A stretch of DNA of 36,416 nt from Acidobacteriaceae bacterium (GTDB lineage Bacteria > Acidobacteriota > Terriglobia > Terriglobales > Acidobacteriaceae): NCBI GenBank assembly GCA_003168355.1, contig PMSQ01000090.1, positions 16,731 through 53,146 of the forward strand, written 5' to 3'. A program made the translations under genes and the position numbers. Under the pieces are notes generated by a model. It searched no databases, was not told where the DNA came from, and saw only the letters and a list, made by a program, of their open reading frames with translations. Numbering within the stretch: position 1 is the stretch's first letter; each line of letters opens with the position of its first letter. Shown here piece by piece: positions 17,447 through 25,907 of this stretch.

Positions 17447-18697
17447 TCACGCCGGTGATCCTGCATCGCCTGCTTCAACCGCGGCTGGAGGTGTGGGCCG
17501 GGCGATGACGTCTTGCAGAATACGGGCAAAACTTTCAGCCACTTTCGGCCAGCTGTATTTCTCTTGTACCAAAGCTCGCGCGGAAGCACCCAATCGCTTC
17601 CGTTCGCTGGGATCACGCAGCAGCGAAACAACAGACTCGGCAAAATCGTTGGGCGTGTCCGCCAGAAGGATGTTCTCGTCGGCCTGCACCGGCAGGCCCT
17701 CGGCTCCCAACGATGTAGAAACAACCGCTTTACTCATTGCCATGGCTTCAAAAATCTTCAGGCGAGTGCCTCCGCCGATGCGCAAAGGCACAATGCAAAT
17801 CGAGCCCCGTGCGACGAACGGCCTTATGTCTTCCACCCACCCCGTGAGTCGCACACTCTTTTCTTGCTGGACCAGCGCCTGCAGCTTGCGGGAGGGGCTT
17901 CGTCCCACAACTTTGAGAGACACTTCGGGGCATTGCTGCTTGATCAAGGGCAGAATAGCCTGGACAAAATAAAAAATCGCGTCTTCGTTCGGAAGCCAAT
18001 CCATCGAGCCTGTAAATACCAGGGAATTCGCGGCTTCGTCCACGGGCATGGGCTGGAAATATTCAACGTCTACGCCGGTGGGAATAACGGTTAGCTTTGC
18101 GGGCGCCACGAAAGGCGCGAAGGCGTCACGATCTGTTTCAGAAACTGTGAGCACCCGGTCGGCAAGGCGCAGGTACCGCCGCTCCGCAGCTTCCATCCTT
18201 CGCCACTCCAGCCAGGAAATGGCCTTCCAGAGCGGATTGGCCGCAACCTGGTAATGACGACGCCAGATTGTAGCTTCGACGTTATGAGTAAACAACACCT
18301 TGGGAGTGGGCCAATTCCACGGGACCACGCCTGCGGCCACCATGAAATCACAGACGATGACGTCATAGTTTTCCTGCTTGAGCAGGAGGCGCAATTGGCG
18401 GCGCACCTCCGGACGGCAATATTTTGTAATGTTGTAGGGCCGCGGCGAGAGCAAGTGCAGGCAATAGTCGAGCAACTCCGCAGGGCTCTTGGGCGCGGGA
18501 AGCCTGAGCGGCAGGCAGATTACACGATCGAACACGTTCTTCAAATCCGGGTGCAAGTCGTTGTCGTGCGCGGCGTAGAAAGAAAAGAAAGTGACGGAAT
18601 GCCGGCGCGCAAGCTCACGGAGAATGTTGTAGCTGCGGATTTTTCCACCGGTATCGGGAGGCACCAGACCGCCGGCTTTCACCCAAAGTATCTTCAT
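17447..18697 (-). CDS. GT4 glycosyltransferase, XrtA-system type
   Basis: This is a GT-B fold retaining glycosyltransferase of family GT4 that would add a sugar to the lipid-linked repeat at the cytoplasmic face. The opening MKILWVKAGGLVPPDTGGKI and the segment FTHNVEATIWRRHYQ resemble the sugar transferases named for exosortase-A loci. The C-terminal donor domain has LVFTGSMDWLPNEDAI, VKVVGRSP, VPLRIGGGTRLKIFEAMAM and AVVSTSLGAEGL, where the conserved Glu of the motif lies in KIFEAM. The 416 residues are complete, and a low-complexity Ala/Pro tail ends the protein. GAGG lies about ten bases before the ATG. It is separated by 152 bases from the beta-helix gene upstream, and the downstream methyltransferase starts 38 bases after it. 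Confidence 0.86.
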   Translation of the reverse strand: MKILWVKAGGLVPPDTGGKIRSYNILRELARRHSVTFFSFYAAHDNDLHPDLKNVFDRVICLPLRLPAPKSPAELLDYCLHLLSPRPYNITKYCRPEVRRQLRLLLKQENYDVIVCDFMVAAGVVPWNWPTPKVLFTHNVEATIWRRHYQVAANPLWKAISWLEWRRMEAAERRYLRLADRVLTVSETDRDAFAPFVAPAKLTVIPTGVDVEYFQPMPVDEAANSLVFTGSMDWLPNEDAIFYFVQAILPLIKQQCPEVSLKVVGRSPSRKLQALVQQEKSVRLTGWVEDIRPFVARGSICIVPLRIGGGTRLKIFEAMAMSKAVVSTSLGAEGLPVQADENILLADTPNDFAESVVSLLRDPSERKRLGASARALVQEKYSWPKVAESFARILQDVIARPTPPAAVEAGDAGSPA

Positions 18698-18849
18698 GTC
18701 ACGGATGCCTCACTGGCAAATCCCTTCGTAGTCACCCGAGATCACGGGTCCAGACGCCCGCTCGCGCAGCAAGTCGATGACAATATGGCCGGGCATAAGC
18801 GAGCGGTGTGATTTATTGTGATCACGGCCGAAAGGACAGACTCAGTTCT

Positions 18850-20517
18850 CTATTCCACGCCAGCGGTAGCCGAAGCGATTGCAGCCACATCCGCTCCGAG
18901 GTCCTTACCATCGGTCCCTTTTCGCTTGTAGGGGCTGGAGGGTTGCAGTTGATAGTTGCCGCCATTGCCGCCATTGTAATTGACGAATCGGACCGCCGCT
19001 GCCGTCGCTGGGAAGAAATTCCCCGGGGGCCATTTTGCCGGGGCAGCGAGGGCAGGAGGATCGATGATAGCGTTGGCGGCAAAAGTATAGAGACTAAAAC
19101 AAGCATTGAAGGTAATGAAGGGCGAATCCTGGGCGGCACAGTTCGCTACATTACCAGTAGACCATACCGGATAGATGCCGGCATTCACGATGCTGTTGGT
19201 GAAAACAAAGTTCTTCATCTGCGTGGTGGATGCGACTATATCGCCGATAATGAACAGCATTTTCGGCGGGAAGGCGGTAACGTGATTGATGGTCACGTCC
19301 TGAAGAACTGGCTTGCCTGAAGCCACAGAGACCTGTGCAAATTCACCTGGACCGCTGTACTTCACACCGTCGATATCGTCGATCACGATATCGTGAATGC
19401 TATAACGCTGTCCCCGACCAGCACGACCAGTCAAGACGTTTGCGATCTGGAGCCCGGCCCCGACGTGGCTAATGGAGTTATAGCGGATGGCCACGTCCGT
19501 AACCTGGCAGGTGGGACAATGGCCGTTTTGATCGACTGGCGTTAACAGGATGGCAAAGCCGACCTGAGAGAAACCGCCCCAGGAGTTCTCCATAATGTTG
19601 CCCTCGATCAAAACGCGCTGCGCGTTCTTCAGTTCGAAGAGATTCTTGACAATAAATGGATTCCCGGTCGTTCCGCCAACGTATCCAGCTTGCCCTTTCA
19701 TCCAGGTAGTAGGCTTGAACATGTGATTGTGGCTGATCTGAATATCAGCCGGGGTCGCAGCGGCCCCGCCTCCGCCGAATAAGATGTTCTCTCCCGCTGC
19801 CTCAAGAAAGTTGTCCGCGATCTTGTAAGGCCCCATCGGGGTGTCGCTAAGACCTCCGGCGATGGTTTGCGCATCTGTACACGAGCCAGTCCGGGCAATG
19901 CAATGGAAATCAGTAAAGTAAGAATCCACCACCGCGACATATCGGCTCGGACCCAGGAAGATGCCCCGGGTGGTTTCGTCCTGGGCAGTGCCATGCACCC
20001 ACATACGATCGAATACCACATGATCGGCGGGACCGTTAAATTGGATGAGGTTGTAAACGGTCCCCGGGGAAGCTGCTCGCGTCACTTCCAACCCGACCAG
20101 TCGGTAGTGGTTGGCTCCCGGAGAAAAGGTAATAGGTCCTGCGGCGCCATGGCCATCGAATTCGATTCTGGCGAGGACGTTTGCAGTGGAAGCGCAATTC
20201 AATCGAGGTCTGCCCGGCAGACCCGATATGCCCGCGTAGCACGGGGTCAGGCGCGTGCCTTCGGGAGGGAGACTGGAATCAGGCGCGCTGGTACGGATGA
20301 TGATCCAATGAGCGTCATCGCAGCTTTTGGCTGGTATGACAAAGTTGCCGTCGAACGCGGCGCCCGCCTGCAACTGAATAATATCGCCGCAGGACGCGCC
20401 GGCGAGAACCTGCTCGAGACTTTGCCCGGAACCTACCGTCCAAGTCTTTCCGCCCGCAGGAGTGTCTTTCAATGAGCTCTTTACATACTCCCTTGGCAGC
20501 TCTGCGGGGCCATCGTA
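18850..20517 (-). repeat. Beta-helix module, copy A of a 1.67 kb direct repeat
   Basis: This stretch encodes the part of the shorter beta-helix protein that starts at YDGPA. It has a same-orientation, near-collinear counterpart at 22992-24668. The DNA stays alike, especially at the 3' end, where stretches such as ccgccattgtaattgacga are identical. Only short indels separate the two. Confidence 0.75.
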
Positions 20518-20667
20518 ATTGCCATTGGACGGAGTGGAAGACTGATCCGAAGTCGCACGAAAGGGAGAAGCCAGAATCAGCAAGAGGAAAACAACCCAAG
20601 ACGCAGCCAGATGGCGGCTGGAAATCTGCATGTCTGTCGACCCCTTGTTTTTCTCTTTCTGTTTCAT
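18850..20667 (-). CDS. Secreted right-handed beta-helix protein (shorter paralogue)
   Basis: This is an exported protein predicted to fold as a parallel beta-helix of the pectate-lyase type, which usually binds or cleaves polysaccharide. Function is not assigned. The start is either 20667, behind taggaga, or the internal ATG at 20631, behind aagggg. The latter gives a cleaner signal peptide, MQISSRHLAASWVVFLLLIL. From residue 51 (YDGPAELP) the sequence runs through a CGDIIQLQAGA motif and then repeated short strand/turn blocks, for example VVFDRMWVHGTAQDETTRG and IRYNSISHVGAGLQIAN. The last about 555 residues are closely related to the lipoprotein at 22992. The final 45 residues differ at one position. 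Cys residues are conserved in both. The gene starts 9 bases after the GT2 gene stop, so the two are probably cotranscribed. Confidence 0.82.
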   Translation of the reverse strand: MKQKEKNKGSTDMQISSRHLAASWVVFLLLILASPFRATSDQSSTPSNGNYDGPAELPREYVKSSLKDTPAGGKTWTVGSGQSLEQVLAGASCGDIIQLQAGAAFDGNFVIPAKSCDDAHWIIIRTSAPDSSLPPEGTRLTPCYAGISGLPGRPRLNCASTANVLARIEFDGHGAAGPITFSPGANHYRLVGLEVTRAASPGTVYNLIQFNGPADHVVFDRMWVHGTAQDETTRGIFLGPSRYVAVVDSYFTDFHCIARTGSCTDAQTIAGGLSDTPMGPYKIADNFLEAAGENILFGGGGAAATPADIQISHNHMFKPTTWMKGQAGYVGGTTGNPFIVKNLFELKNAQRVLIEGNIMENSWGGFSQVGFAILLTPVDQNGHCPTCQVTDVAIRYNSISHVGAGLQIANVLTGRAGRGQRYSIHDIVIDDIDGVKYSGPGEFAQVSVASGKPVLQDVTINHVTAFPPKMLFIIGDIVASTTQMKNFVFTNSIVNAGIYPVWSTGNVANCAAQDSPFITFNACFSLYTFAANAIIDPPALAAPAKWPPGNFFPATAAAVRFVNYNGGNGGNYQLQPSSPYKRKGTDGKDLGADVAAIASATAGVE

Positions 20668-20676
20668 GTCGGTCTC

Positions 20677-21855
20677 CTAGCCTAGGGGCGGTCGTTTTCC
20701 AAGTTGGTCAAGCTCTATCCGAGATGGAATCGCGCGGCGGTGACGCAGAGCCTGGTAGACCCACGCAAAAAGTGCTGAGTTGATCATGCAGAAGTAATAG
20801 GGGAGCCGGAGGACTTTCGGCTTGAGGCTGATCATGGCGCCGAGTACAGCGAGCCCGTAGAAGAGCGCTTGCCCAAGCAGCAGCCAGTTGTACGGGAATT
20901 GCCCGCGCAGAGCGATGTTCGCTGCGAGCGCTGCGAGCATAAACACTGGCACCAGCAGCCGCCCCGTCTTGTGGGACAGCAAGCAGAACAGCACAAACGG
21001 CCGGGGCGGCCAGATCAGGCTCTTGATCTCCCGCAATTGCTCGATGTTTCCGGCGGTGATTCGCACCCGGCGGGAGAAACCTTCCATTTCATGAGCCTCT
21101 TCATAAGCCACGGCAGCGGGTTCGTACGCCACGCGGTAGCCACTCTCGAGGATGCGCATGGGGATGGTGAAGTCGTCGTTAATCGTGCCTTCGGGAGGAA
21201 ATGGATACAGCGCACGGCGGATGGCATACAGCGATCCATGCGCGCCCGTGAATGCACCGAGCCTGGCTTCTTGCACCTTCAGGAAGGTTTCGTACTTCCA
21301 GTAGAGATCCTCTTGCGCTCCGAGATGGGCTTGATCCTTTTTCAACACGCGGTAAACCCCGCTGGCCGCGCCGACCCGAGGATCGCTAAAGCTCTGAACC
21401 AGAGTGCGGACGGAATCGGCCGCCAGCATGCTGGTGGCGTCGGAAAAGGCCACGATTTCTCCGCGTAATTCTCGTACTGCGTCATTCAGAACAGCCGTCT
21501 TGCCGCGATTTTCCTCGAAGTTGAGAAGACGAACTCGTCCGCCGGCTTCGCCTTCGACGGTTTCGCTTCCATAAAAAGAGCGGACGATTTCCGCGGTGGC
21601 GTCCTTCGATCCGTCGGATGCGATGACGACTTCCAGTTTGTCCGCCGGATAATCGAGCCCGAGACTATTGCGGATTTTGTCCGCCATGACTGCGGCTTCG
21701 TTGTACGCTGCCACGAGCAACGAAACGGAGGGCTCGATCGACTGCTTGCGAGGTGAAGAGCGAAAGACTGCTTGCAGCCCCCACAAAAGGACGGGGTAAC
21801 CGATGTACACGTAGACCGCAAATCCGGCTGAGATCCAGAACAGGAGCTTGGCCAT
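20677..21855 (-). CDS. Membrane-bound GT2 glycosyltransferase
   Basis: This is an inverting GT-A glycosyltransferase of family 2 anchored in the inner membrane. One N-terminal helix (LLFWISAGFAVYVYIGYPVLL) precedes the catalytic domain, with PSVSLLVAAYNEA, ASDGSKDAT and the central acidic site AFSDATS. INDDFTIPMRI and SRRVRITAGNIEQL stand in the place of the acceptor/Q-x-x-R-W region, in which the Trp is absent. About three hydrophobic helices close the protein, as in processive or lipid-linked-sugar GT2 enzymes. The frame extends to 21897, but the ATG at 21855 fits the usual short N-terminus. Neither site has a strong ribosome-binding sequence. It lies between a methyltransferase and a beta-helix gene on the same strand. 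Confidence 0.84.
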   Translation of the reverse strand: MAKLLFWISAGFAVYVYIGYPVLLWGLQAVFRSSPRKQSIEPSVSLLVAAYNEAAVMADKIRNSLGLDYPADKLEVVIASDGSKDATAEIVRSFYGSETVEGEAGGRVRLLNFEENRGKTAVLNDAVRELRGEIVAFSDATSMLAADSVRTLVQSFSDPRVGAASGVYRVLKKDQAHLGAQEDLYWKYETFLKVQEARLGAFTGAHGSLYAIRRALYPFPPEGTINDDFTIPMRILESGYRVAYEPAAVAYEEAHEMEGFSRRVRITAGNIEQLREIKSLIWPPRPFVLFCLLSHKTGRLLVPVFMLAALAANIALRGQFPYNWLLLGQALFYGLAVLGAMISLKPKVLRLPYYFCMINSALFAWVYQALRHRRAIPSRIELDQLGKRPPLG

Positions 21856-21939
21856 CGTTTTAGATTGCCGTGGATCGGACGCAGTGCATTTGCCCAAGGA
21901 TTCCGCGCGACTCCAAGAGGCGACGGGTAGCTCAGTATA

Positions 21940-22896
21940 TCAACTCTGCGAAGTGTGCCTGGGTTTGCGTCCTCTGACGCCTATGGGATCGTCACCGACA
22001 GTGAGGTCCCCGAGCCCGCAACTCTCAAACCAACGGAACACTTGTTCATAGGTGTGCTTGGACTGATACTTGGGAGAATACCAATCCAAGGTGTCCAAAA
22101 CTCTGGCTTCCGGGTCAGGTTGGTGGTTAATGGGGAAGAGATGATTGGTAAGACCCGCCACTGGCTTGCCGACGATTGGTACCGCGCGAAGACCACGGTC
22201 CAGCCAATAAAAAAAAGGTACAGCCACGCGGAGGAAGCGATGCAAGGTGCGCGGCGACATGCGGTGGGTAATCTTCCTGTACTGATCGCTGAATCGATAC
22301 CACTTGTTGTAACCGCTGTAGAGCCAAACTGCGATGGTGCCGCCCGGCTTCAGATACTGAGGCAGTACCTTGAAGGCCTTTTCGCAATCCGGAGTGTGAT
22401 GGAGCACTCCCATGCTGTAAATACAATCGAAGGTTTCGGGCGGGAAAGGGAGGGCGAACACATCCGCCTGAAAACCTGCAAAATTCCGGCTGGAAAGGTT
22501 TTTAACCGCAACTTCGGCAGCAGCGCTCAAGTCGATGCCCACCACGCGAGCGCCCCAGCGGGTCGCGACTTCCGCGAACCGTCCCATGCCGCAGCCCACG
22601 TCAAGCACCAGTTTTCCCTTCAGGTCTTCGGGTTTCAGTCCGGTCTTCTTGATAAAATCCGGTTCCGAAAAATTACGGCTCGGATCATCGAGTTGGGTCC
22701 TATTAAATTGGTGCCACTGGTAGCCGAAGCTGTCGGCATAGTTGCTCTGGTCGACAAAACGGAGCACGCCGCGTACCTCCGGGAAGCTCCGGCCACAGGA
22801 GGGACAAGAATAACCGTTCTCCTGCTTGGCTAGCGAAGCCCGGCAGACGGGGCAACAGAGCAGAGTGAGCAGGTCCTCTGAGGCCCTACGCGACAT
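21940..22896 (-). CDS. SAM methyltransferase with N-terminal zinc ribbon
   Basis: The first about 45 residues form a Trm112-like zinc ribbon with cysteine pairs CPVC (15-18) and CPSC (31-34). A class I methyltransferase follows, with SAM motif LVLDVGCGMGRFAE (97-109) and VVGIDLSAAAEVAV. The motif IV region is DCIYSMGVLHHTPD, with a Methyltransf_11-type GGTIAVWLYSGYNKWYRF after it. The C-terminal 100 residues contain RMSPRTLHRFLRVAVPFFYW, a partly hydrophobic stretch. The acceptor is unknown, and a sugar or lipid-linked sugar is likely from context. gagaggc lies just before the ATG and supports the start. Its neighbours on the same strand are the Ig/beta-helix lipoprotein upstream and the GT2 downstream. 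Confidence 0.83.
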   Translation of the reverse strand: MSRRASEDLLTLLCCPVCRASLAKQENGYSCPSCGRSFPEVRGVLRFVDQSNYADSFGYQWHQFNRTQLDDPSRNFSEPDFIKKTGLKPEDLKGKLVLDVGCGMGRFAEVATRWGARVVGIDLSAAAEVAVKNLSSRNFAGFQADVFALPFPPETFDCIYSMGVLHHTPDCEKAFKVLPQYLKPGGTIAVWLYSGYNKWYRFSDQYRKITHRMSPRTLHRFLRVAVPFFYWLDRGLRAVPIVGKPVAGLTNHLFPINHQPDPEARVLDTLDWYSPKYQSKHTYEQVFRWFESCGLGDLTVGDDPIGVRGRKPRHTSQS

Positions 22897-22991
22897 TTCG
22901 TTGCCTCTCGTTCGGGGCCACTGGCTTTCTGTTTTTCCCCTGGGCCCATGTGGCGGCGGAAGAGGCGCTTTGTCGTTGGCGGCTGAGGTCT

Positions 22992-24668
22992 CTACTCCAC
23001 GCCGGCGGTGGCTGAAGCGATCGCAGCCACATCCGCTCCGAGGTCCTTACCATCGGTTCCTTTGCCCTTGTAGGGGCTGGAGGGTTGCAGTTGATAATTG
23101 CCACCATTGCCGCCATTGTAATTGACGAATTGGACTGCTGCCGTTGACGCTGGGAAGAAGTTCCCTGATGGCCAAGTTGACGGCAAAGCAAGGGCAGGAG
23201 GATCGATGATAGCGTTGGCGGCAAAAGTGTAGGGGCTGAAACAAGCGTTGAAGGTAATGAGGGGGGAATCCTGGGCGGCGCAGTTCGCTAGAGTACCCTC
23301 ATTGCCTGTAGACCAGATGGGATAGATCCCGGCATTGATGATGTTATTGGTAAAAACAAGGTTCTTCATCTGGGTTGAAGGTAGAGTACCGATAAAGGAT
23401 ATCGTTTTCGGCGGGAAGGCTGTAACGTGGTTGATCGTCACGTTCTGAAGGATTGGGTCGCCCGGACTCACAGAGAGCTGTGCAAATTCACCGGGACCGT
23501 TGTACTTCACACCGTCGATATCGTCGATCACGATGTCATGAATGCTGTAGCGCTGCCCGTCGAGTGGAGGGTTGTGGCCTGCCAAGGCGTTGGCCATCTG
23601 TATTCCGGCCGCGACATGGCTGATGGAGTTATAGCGGACGGTCACGTCCGTGACCTGGCAAAGCGGGCAGGTATTTTCCTGATTAATTGGCGTGATCAGG
23701 ATGCCAAAGCCGACCTGAGAGAAACCTCCCCAGGAGTTCTCCATTATGTTGCCATCGACTAAAACGCGCTGTGCGTTCTTGAGTTCGAGAAGATTCTTGA
23801 CAACAAATGGATATCCGTTGGTCCCACTCACGTATCCGGGTTGCCCTTTCATCCAGGTCAAAGGCTTGAACATGTGATTGCGGCTGATCTCGATGTCAGT
23901 CGGGGTCACCGTGGCCTCGCCTCCGCCGAATAGGATGTTCTCTCCTGATGCCTCAAGAAAATTGTCCGCAATCTTGTAAGGCCCCATCTGGTCGTCACCA
24001 AGGCCGCCATTAATTGCCTGAGCATCGGAGCAAGATCCGAGCACCATGCAGTGAAAATCCGTAAAGAACGAATCCACGACCGATGTGTAAGTGCTGCTCC
24101 CGAGATCGATGCCCCGGTTTGTTTCGTCCCGGGCGGTACCATGCAGCCATACTCGATCAAAAATGAGGTTGTTGGCAGCGCCGCTATTTGTAACCGATGC
24201 CAGTGCGTAGACCAGCCCAGTTCCGGCAACACGCGTGAGCTCCAGACCGATCAGCCGATAGTGGTTTGCACCCAAAGCAAAGACGACGGGGCCATTGTCA
24301 GACCCTGCCAGCACCAACTTGGCTAAAACGTTGTTGGTGGAAGCGCACTGAAAAGCGGGCCGGCCGGGCAGTGAGGAGACTCCCGCATAGCAGGGCGTAA
24401 GGCGTGTGCCTTCCGCCGGCAGCGCGGAGTCGTTCGCGCTGGTGCGAACAACGATCCAATGGTTGTCATCGCAGCTTTTCGCCGGGAAGGTGAATACTCC
24501 GCTAAAGGTGGCGCCAGCCTGGAGTTGAATCGTGTCGCCACAGTTGGCGCTGTTCAGCGCGGACTGCAGATCTCCTCCGGAGTTGACGGCGATTGTGCTG
24601 CCAGGCGCCGGAGTGTTCGACATGGCGGTTTGGATGTAAATAAGGGGCAGCTGCGCCGGGCCATCATA
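22992..24668 (-). repeat. Beta-helix module, copy B of a 1.67 kb direct repeat
   Basis: This is the counterpart of 18850-20517, fused downstream of Ig-like domains. The boundary of similarity coincides with the domain start at YDGPA, and sequence upstream of that point is unrelated in the two proteins. This indicates duplication of the module with different N-terminal parts. Confidence 0.75.
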
Positions 24669-25673
24669 TCCGCTGGCCGAGCTTGAGGAAACTGTCAGAG
24701 TGAAGGCGAAAGTGGCGCTTTGTCCGGGGAAATCGGTCACTTTTGCGGTAAAGGGAAACGAGCCGGTAAGAGTGGTCAGCCCTGTGATGGTGCCGCTGGA
24801 GGGTTGCAGCTGGATTCCGGATGGCAAGGACCCAGTGGTAAAACTCCATTGGTAGGGGGGTACGCCACCGGTGGCGGAGAGCGAGGCGGTATAGGGCTCG
24901 CTGGCATCGGCTCCCGGAAGGCCGGGAGTTGTGATCGCCAGGGCGGCCACCGGGGTTACCGTTACCGTTGCGGCGGTGTGTAAATTGGCGTTGGCCACGC
25001 TAGTGGCCGTTACGATCACGGAAGTATTGCCCGTTACCTTAGGTGCCGTAAACACTCCTGTGCTGGAAATCGTCCCTGAGCTGTCTGACCAGATGACAGC
25101 TGTATCCGCGCTGCCGCTGATGCTGGCGGTGAATTGTTGCTGGGCTTGTGAGGCCAGGGTCATGCTGACCGGTGAAATCGAGAGTACAGGTCCGGAACCG
25201 CTGGCGGAAACGGCGATGTGTGCAGGGGTCGATCCCGACTCGGCCTCCGGAAGCGTCGAGAAGCCATTGATAGGAATCGCTCCATTTTGCCTCCCCGGCA
25301 TCGTCGAGACGCTGAGCGTGAAATCGTAGGTGCCCGCTACAAGAGGTTTGCCGGTGATGGAACCTGTGTTTGGGTTGAGAACCAGACCCGGTGGCAAACC
25401 GCCATTGGTGATCGTGAAGACATACGGAGCGCTTCCGCCGGTGACTGAACTCACGGCGTTGTAAAGGATGCCAACTGTGCCTACCGCTGGCGGAATCGAA
25501 ACTCTGAGCTGTCCGGACGGAGTGGTTCCGCCACTTGACGTGCTGCTCGCAGTACCACCGCAGGCCATGGTTAAGCTTGTAAGGCAGAGCAAGAGCGAGA
25601 GAAAGCAAACATTTGCGGCAAGAGTTTTATCCGCATTGCGGATTCTTGCGGTGCCCGGTTGGGTATGGCGCAT
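22992..25673 (-). CDS. Ig-domain and beta-helix lipoprotein (longer paralogue)
   Basis: This is a probable outer-surface lipoprotein. The frame opens with GTG at 25727, but the ATG at 25673 has gagg upstream and gives a signal sequence ending FLSLLLCLTSLTMACGG. Its cysteine could be lipidated, although the residue at -3 is Thr rather than the usual Leu. After a Ser/Thr/Gly linker come a putative Ig domain of the He_PIG type (GGLPPGLVLNPNTGSITGKP), a bacterial Ig-like domain (AVIWSDSSGTISSTGVFTAP) and a second He_PIG-like domain (GSLPSGIQLQPSSGTITG). From YDGPAQLP at residue 336 the beta-helix module matches the shorter paralogue to the end. The protein may bind or process the polymer made by the locus, which is inference. 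A possible operator lies in its leader. Confidence 0.82.
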   Translation of the reverse strand: MRHTQPGTARIRNADKTLAANVCFLSLLLCLTSLTMACGGTASSTSSGGTTPSGQLRVSIPPAVGTVGILYNAVSSVTGGSAPYVFTITNGGLPPGLVLNPNTGSITGKPLVAGTYDFTLSVSTMPGRQNGAIPINGFSTLPEAESGSTPAHIAVSASGSGPVLSISPVSMTLASQAQQQFTASISGSADTAVIWSDSSGTISSTGVFTAPKVTGNTSVIVTATSVANANLHTAATVTVTPVAALAITTPGLPGADASEPYTASLSATGGVPPYQWSFTTGSLPSGIQLQPSSGTITGLTTLTGSFPFTAKVTDFPGQSATFAFTLTVSSSSASGYDGPAQLPLIYIQTAMSNTPAPGSTIAVNSGGDLQSALNSANCGDTIQLQAGATFSGVFTFPAKSCDDNHWIVVRTSANDSALPAEGTRLTPCYAGVSSLPGRPAFQCASTNNVLAKLVLAGSDNGPVVFALGANHYRLIGLELTRVAGTGLVYALASVTNSGAANNLIFDRVWLHGTARDETNRGIDLGSSTYTSVVDSFFTDFHCMVLGSCSDAQAINGGLGDDQMGPYKIADNFLEASGENILFGGGEATVTPTDIEISRNHMFKPLTWMKGQPGYVSGTNGYPFVVKNLLELKNAQRVLVDGNIMENSWGGFSQVGFGILITPINQENTCPLCQVTDVTVRYNSISHVAAGIQMANALAGHNPPLDGQRYSIHDIVIDDIDGVKYNGPGEFAQLSVSPGDPILQNVTINHVTAFPPKTISFIGTLPSTQMKNLVFTNNIINAGIYPIWSTGNEGTLANCAAQDSPLITFNACFSPYTFAANAIIDPPALALPSTWPSGNFFPASTAAVQFVNYNGGNGGNYQLQPSSPYKGKGTDGKDLGADVAAIASATAGVE

Positions 25674-25788
25674 GAGGAAAACCTCAAAAACGGAGTTGGG
25701 GACCGTCGTTCGAGTCCTAGAGAGCACTTTAGAGAAGAGAAGGAGGGAAGGGCAGATGACGTGGGAACAGGGCCTATCAGATCACGGG

Positions 25789-25814
25789 AGTACATTACGG
25801 ACGTACGATGTACT
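25789..25814. promoter_or_regulatory. Inverted repeat in the lipoprotein gene leader
   Basis: A perfect 7-base inverted repeat, agtacat and atgtact, is separated by 12 bases. It lies 116 bases upstream of the chosen ATG of the Ig/beta-helix lipoprotein, within a 234-base gap. It could be a dimeric regulator site or an RNA hairpin. No regulator gene is in the window. Confidence 0.35.
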
Positions 25815-25852
25815 TTCGGGTTCGAAACTCACGATTTGCAATTCCAAAAGGG

Positions 25853-25882
25853 GGAACAAAGCTAAGTCCTTGCTTCAGGACT
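25853..25882 (-). terminator. Possible intrinsic terminator after the flippase gene
   Basis: On the minus strand a 6-bp hairpin AGTCCT-gaagca-AGGACT sits 26 bases past the flippase stop and is followed by TAGCTTTGTT, a moderately T-rich tail. The stem is short, so this is a weak terminator call. It agrees with a break between the sulfation/flippase unit and the lipoprotein unit. Confidence 0.35.
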
Positions 25883-25907
25883 GCGCGTCCCCGCGGGATC
25901 GCACTTT

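Noticed and set aside
21955-22833. Open frame of 292 codons on the plus strand
   Set aside because: It is antisense to the zinc-ribbon methyltransferase, which has clear SAM and cysteine motifs. No signal or domain is seen in the plus-strand product.
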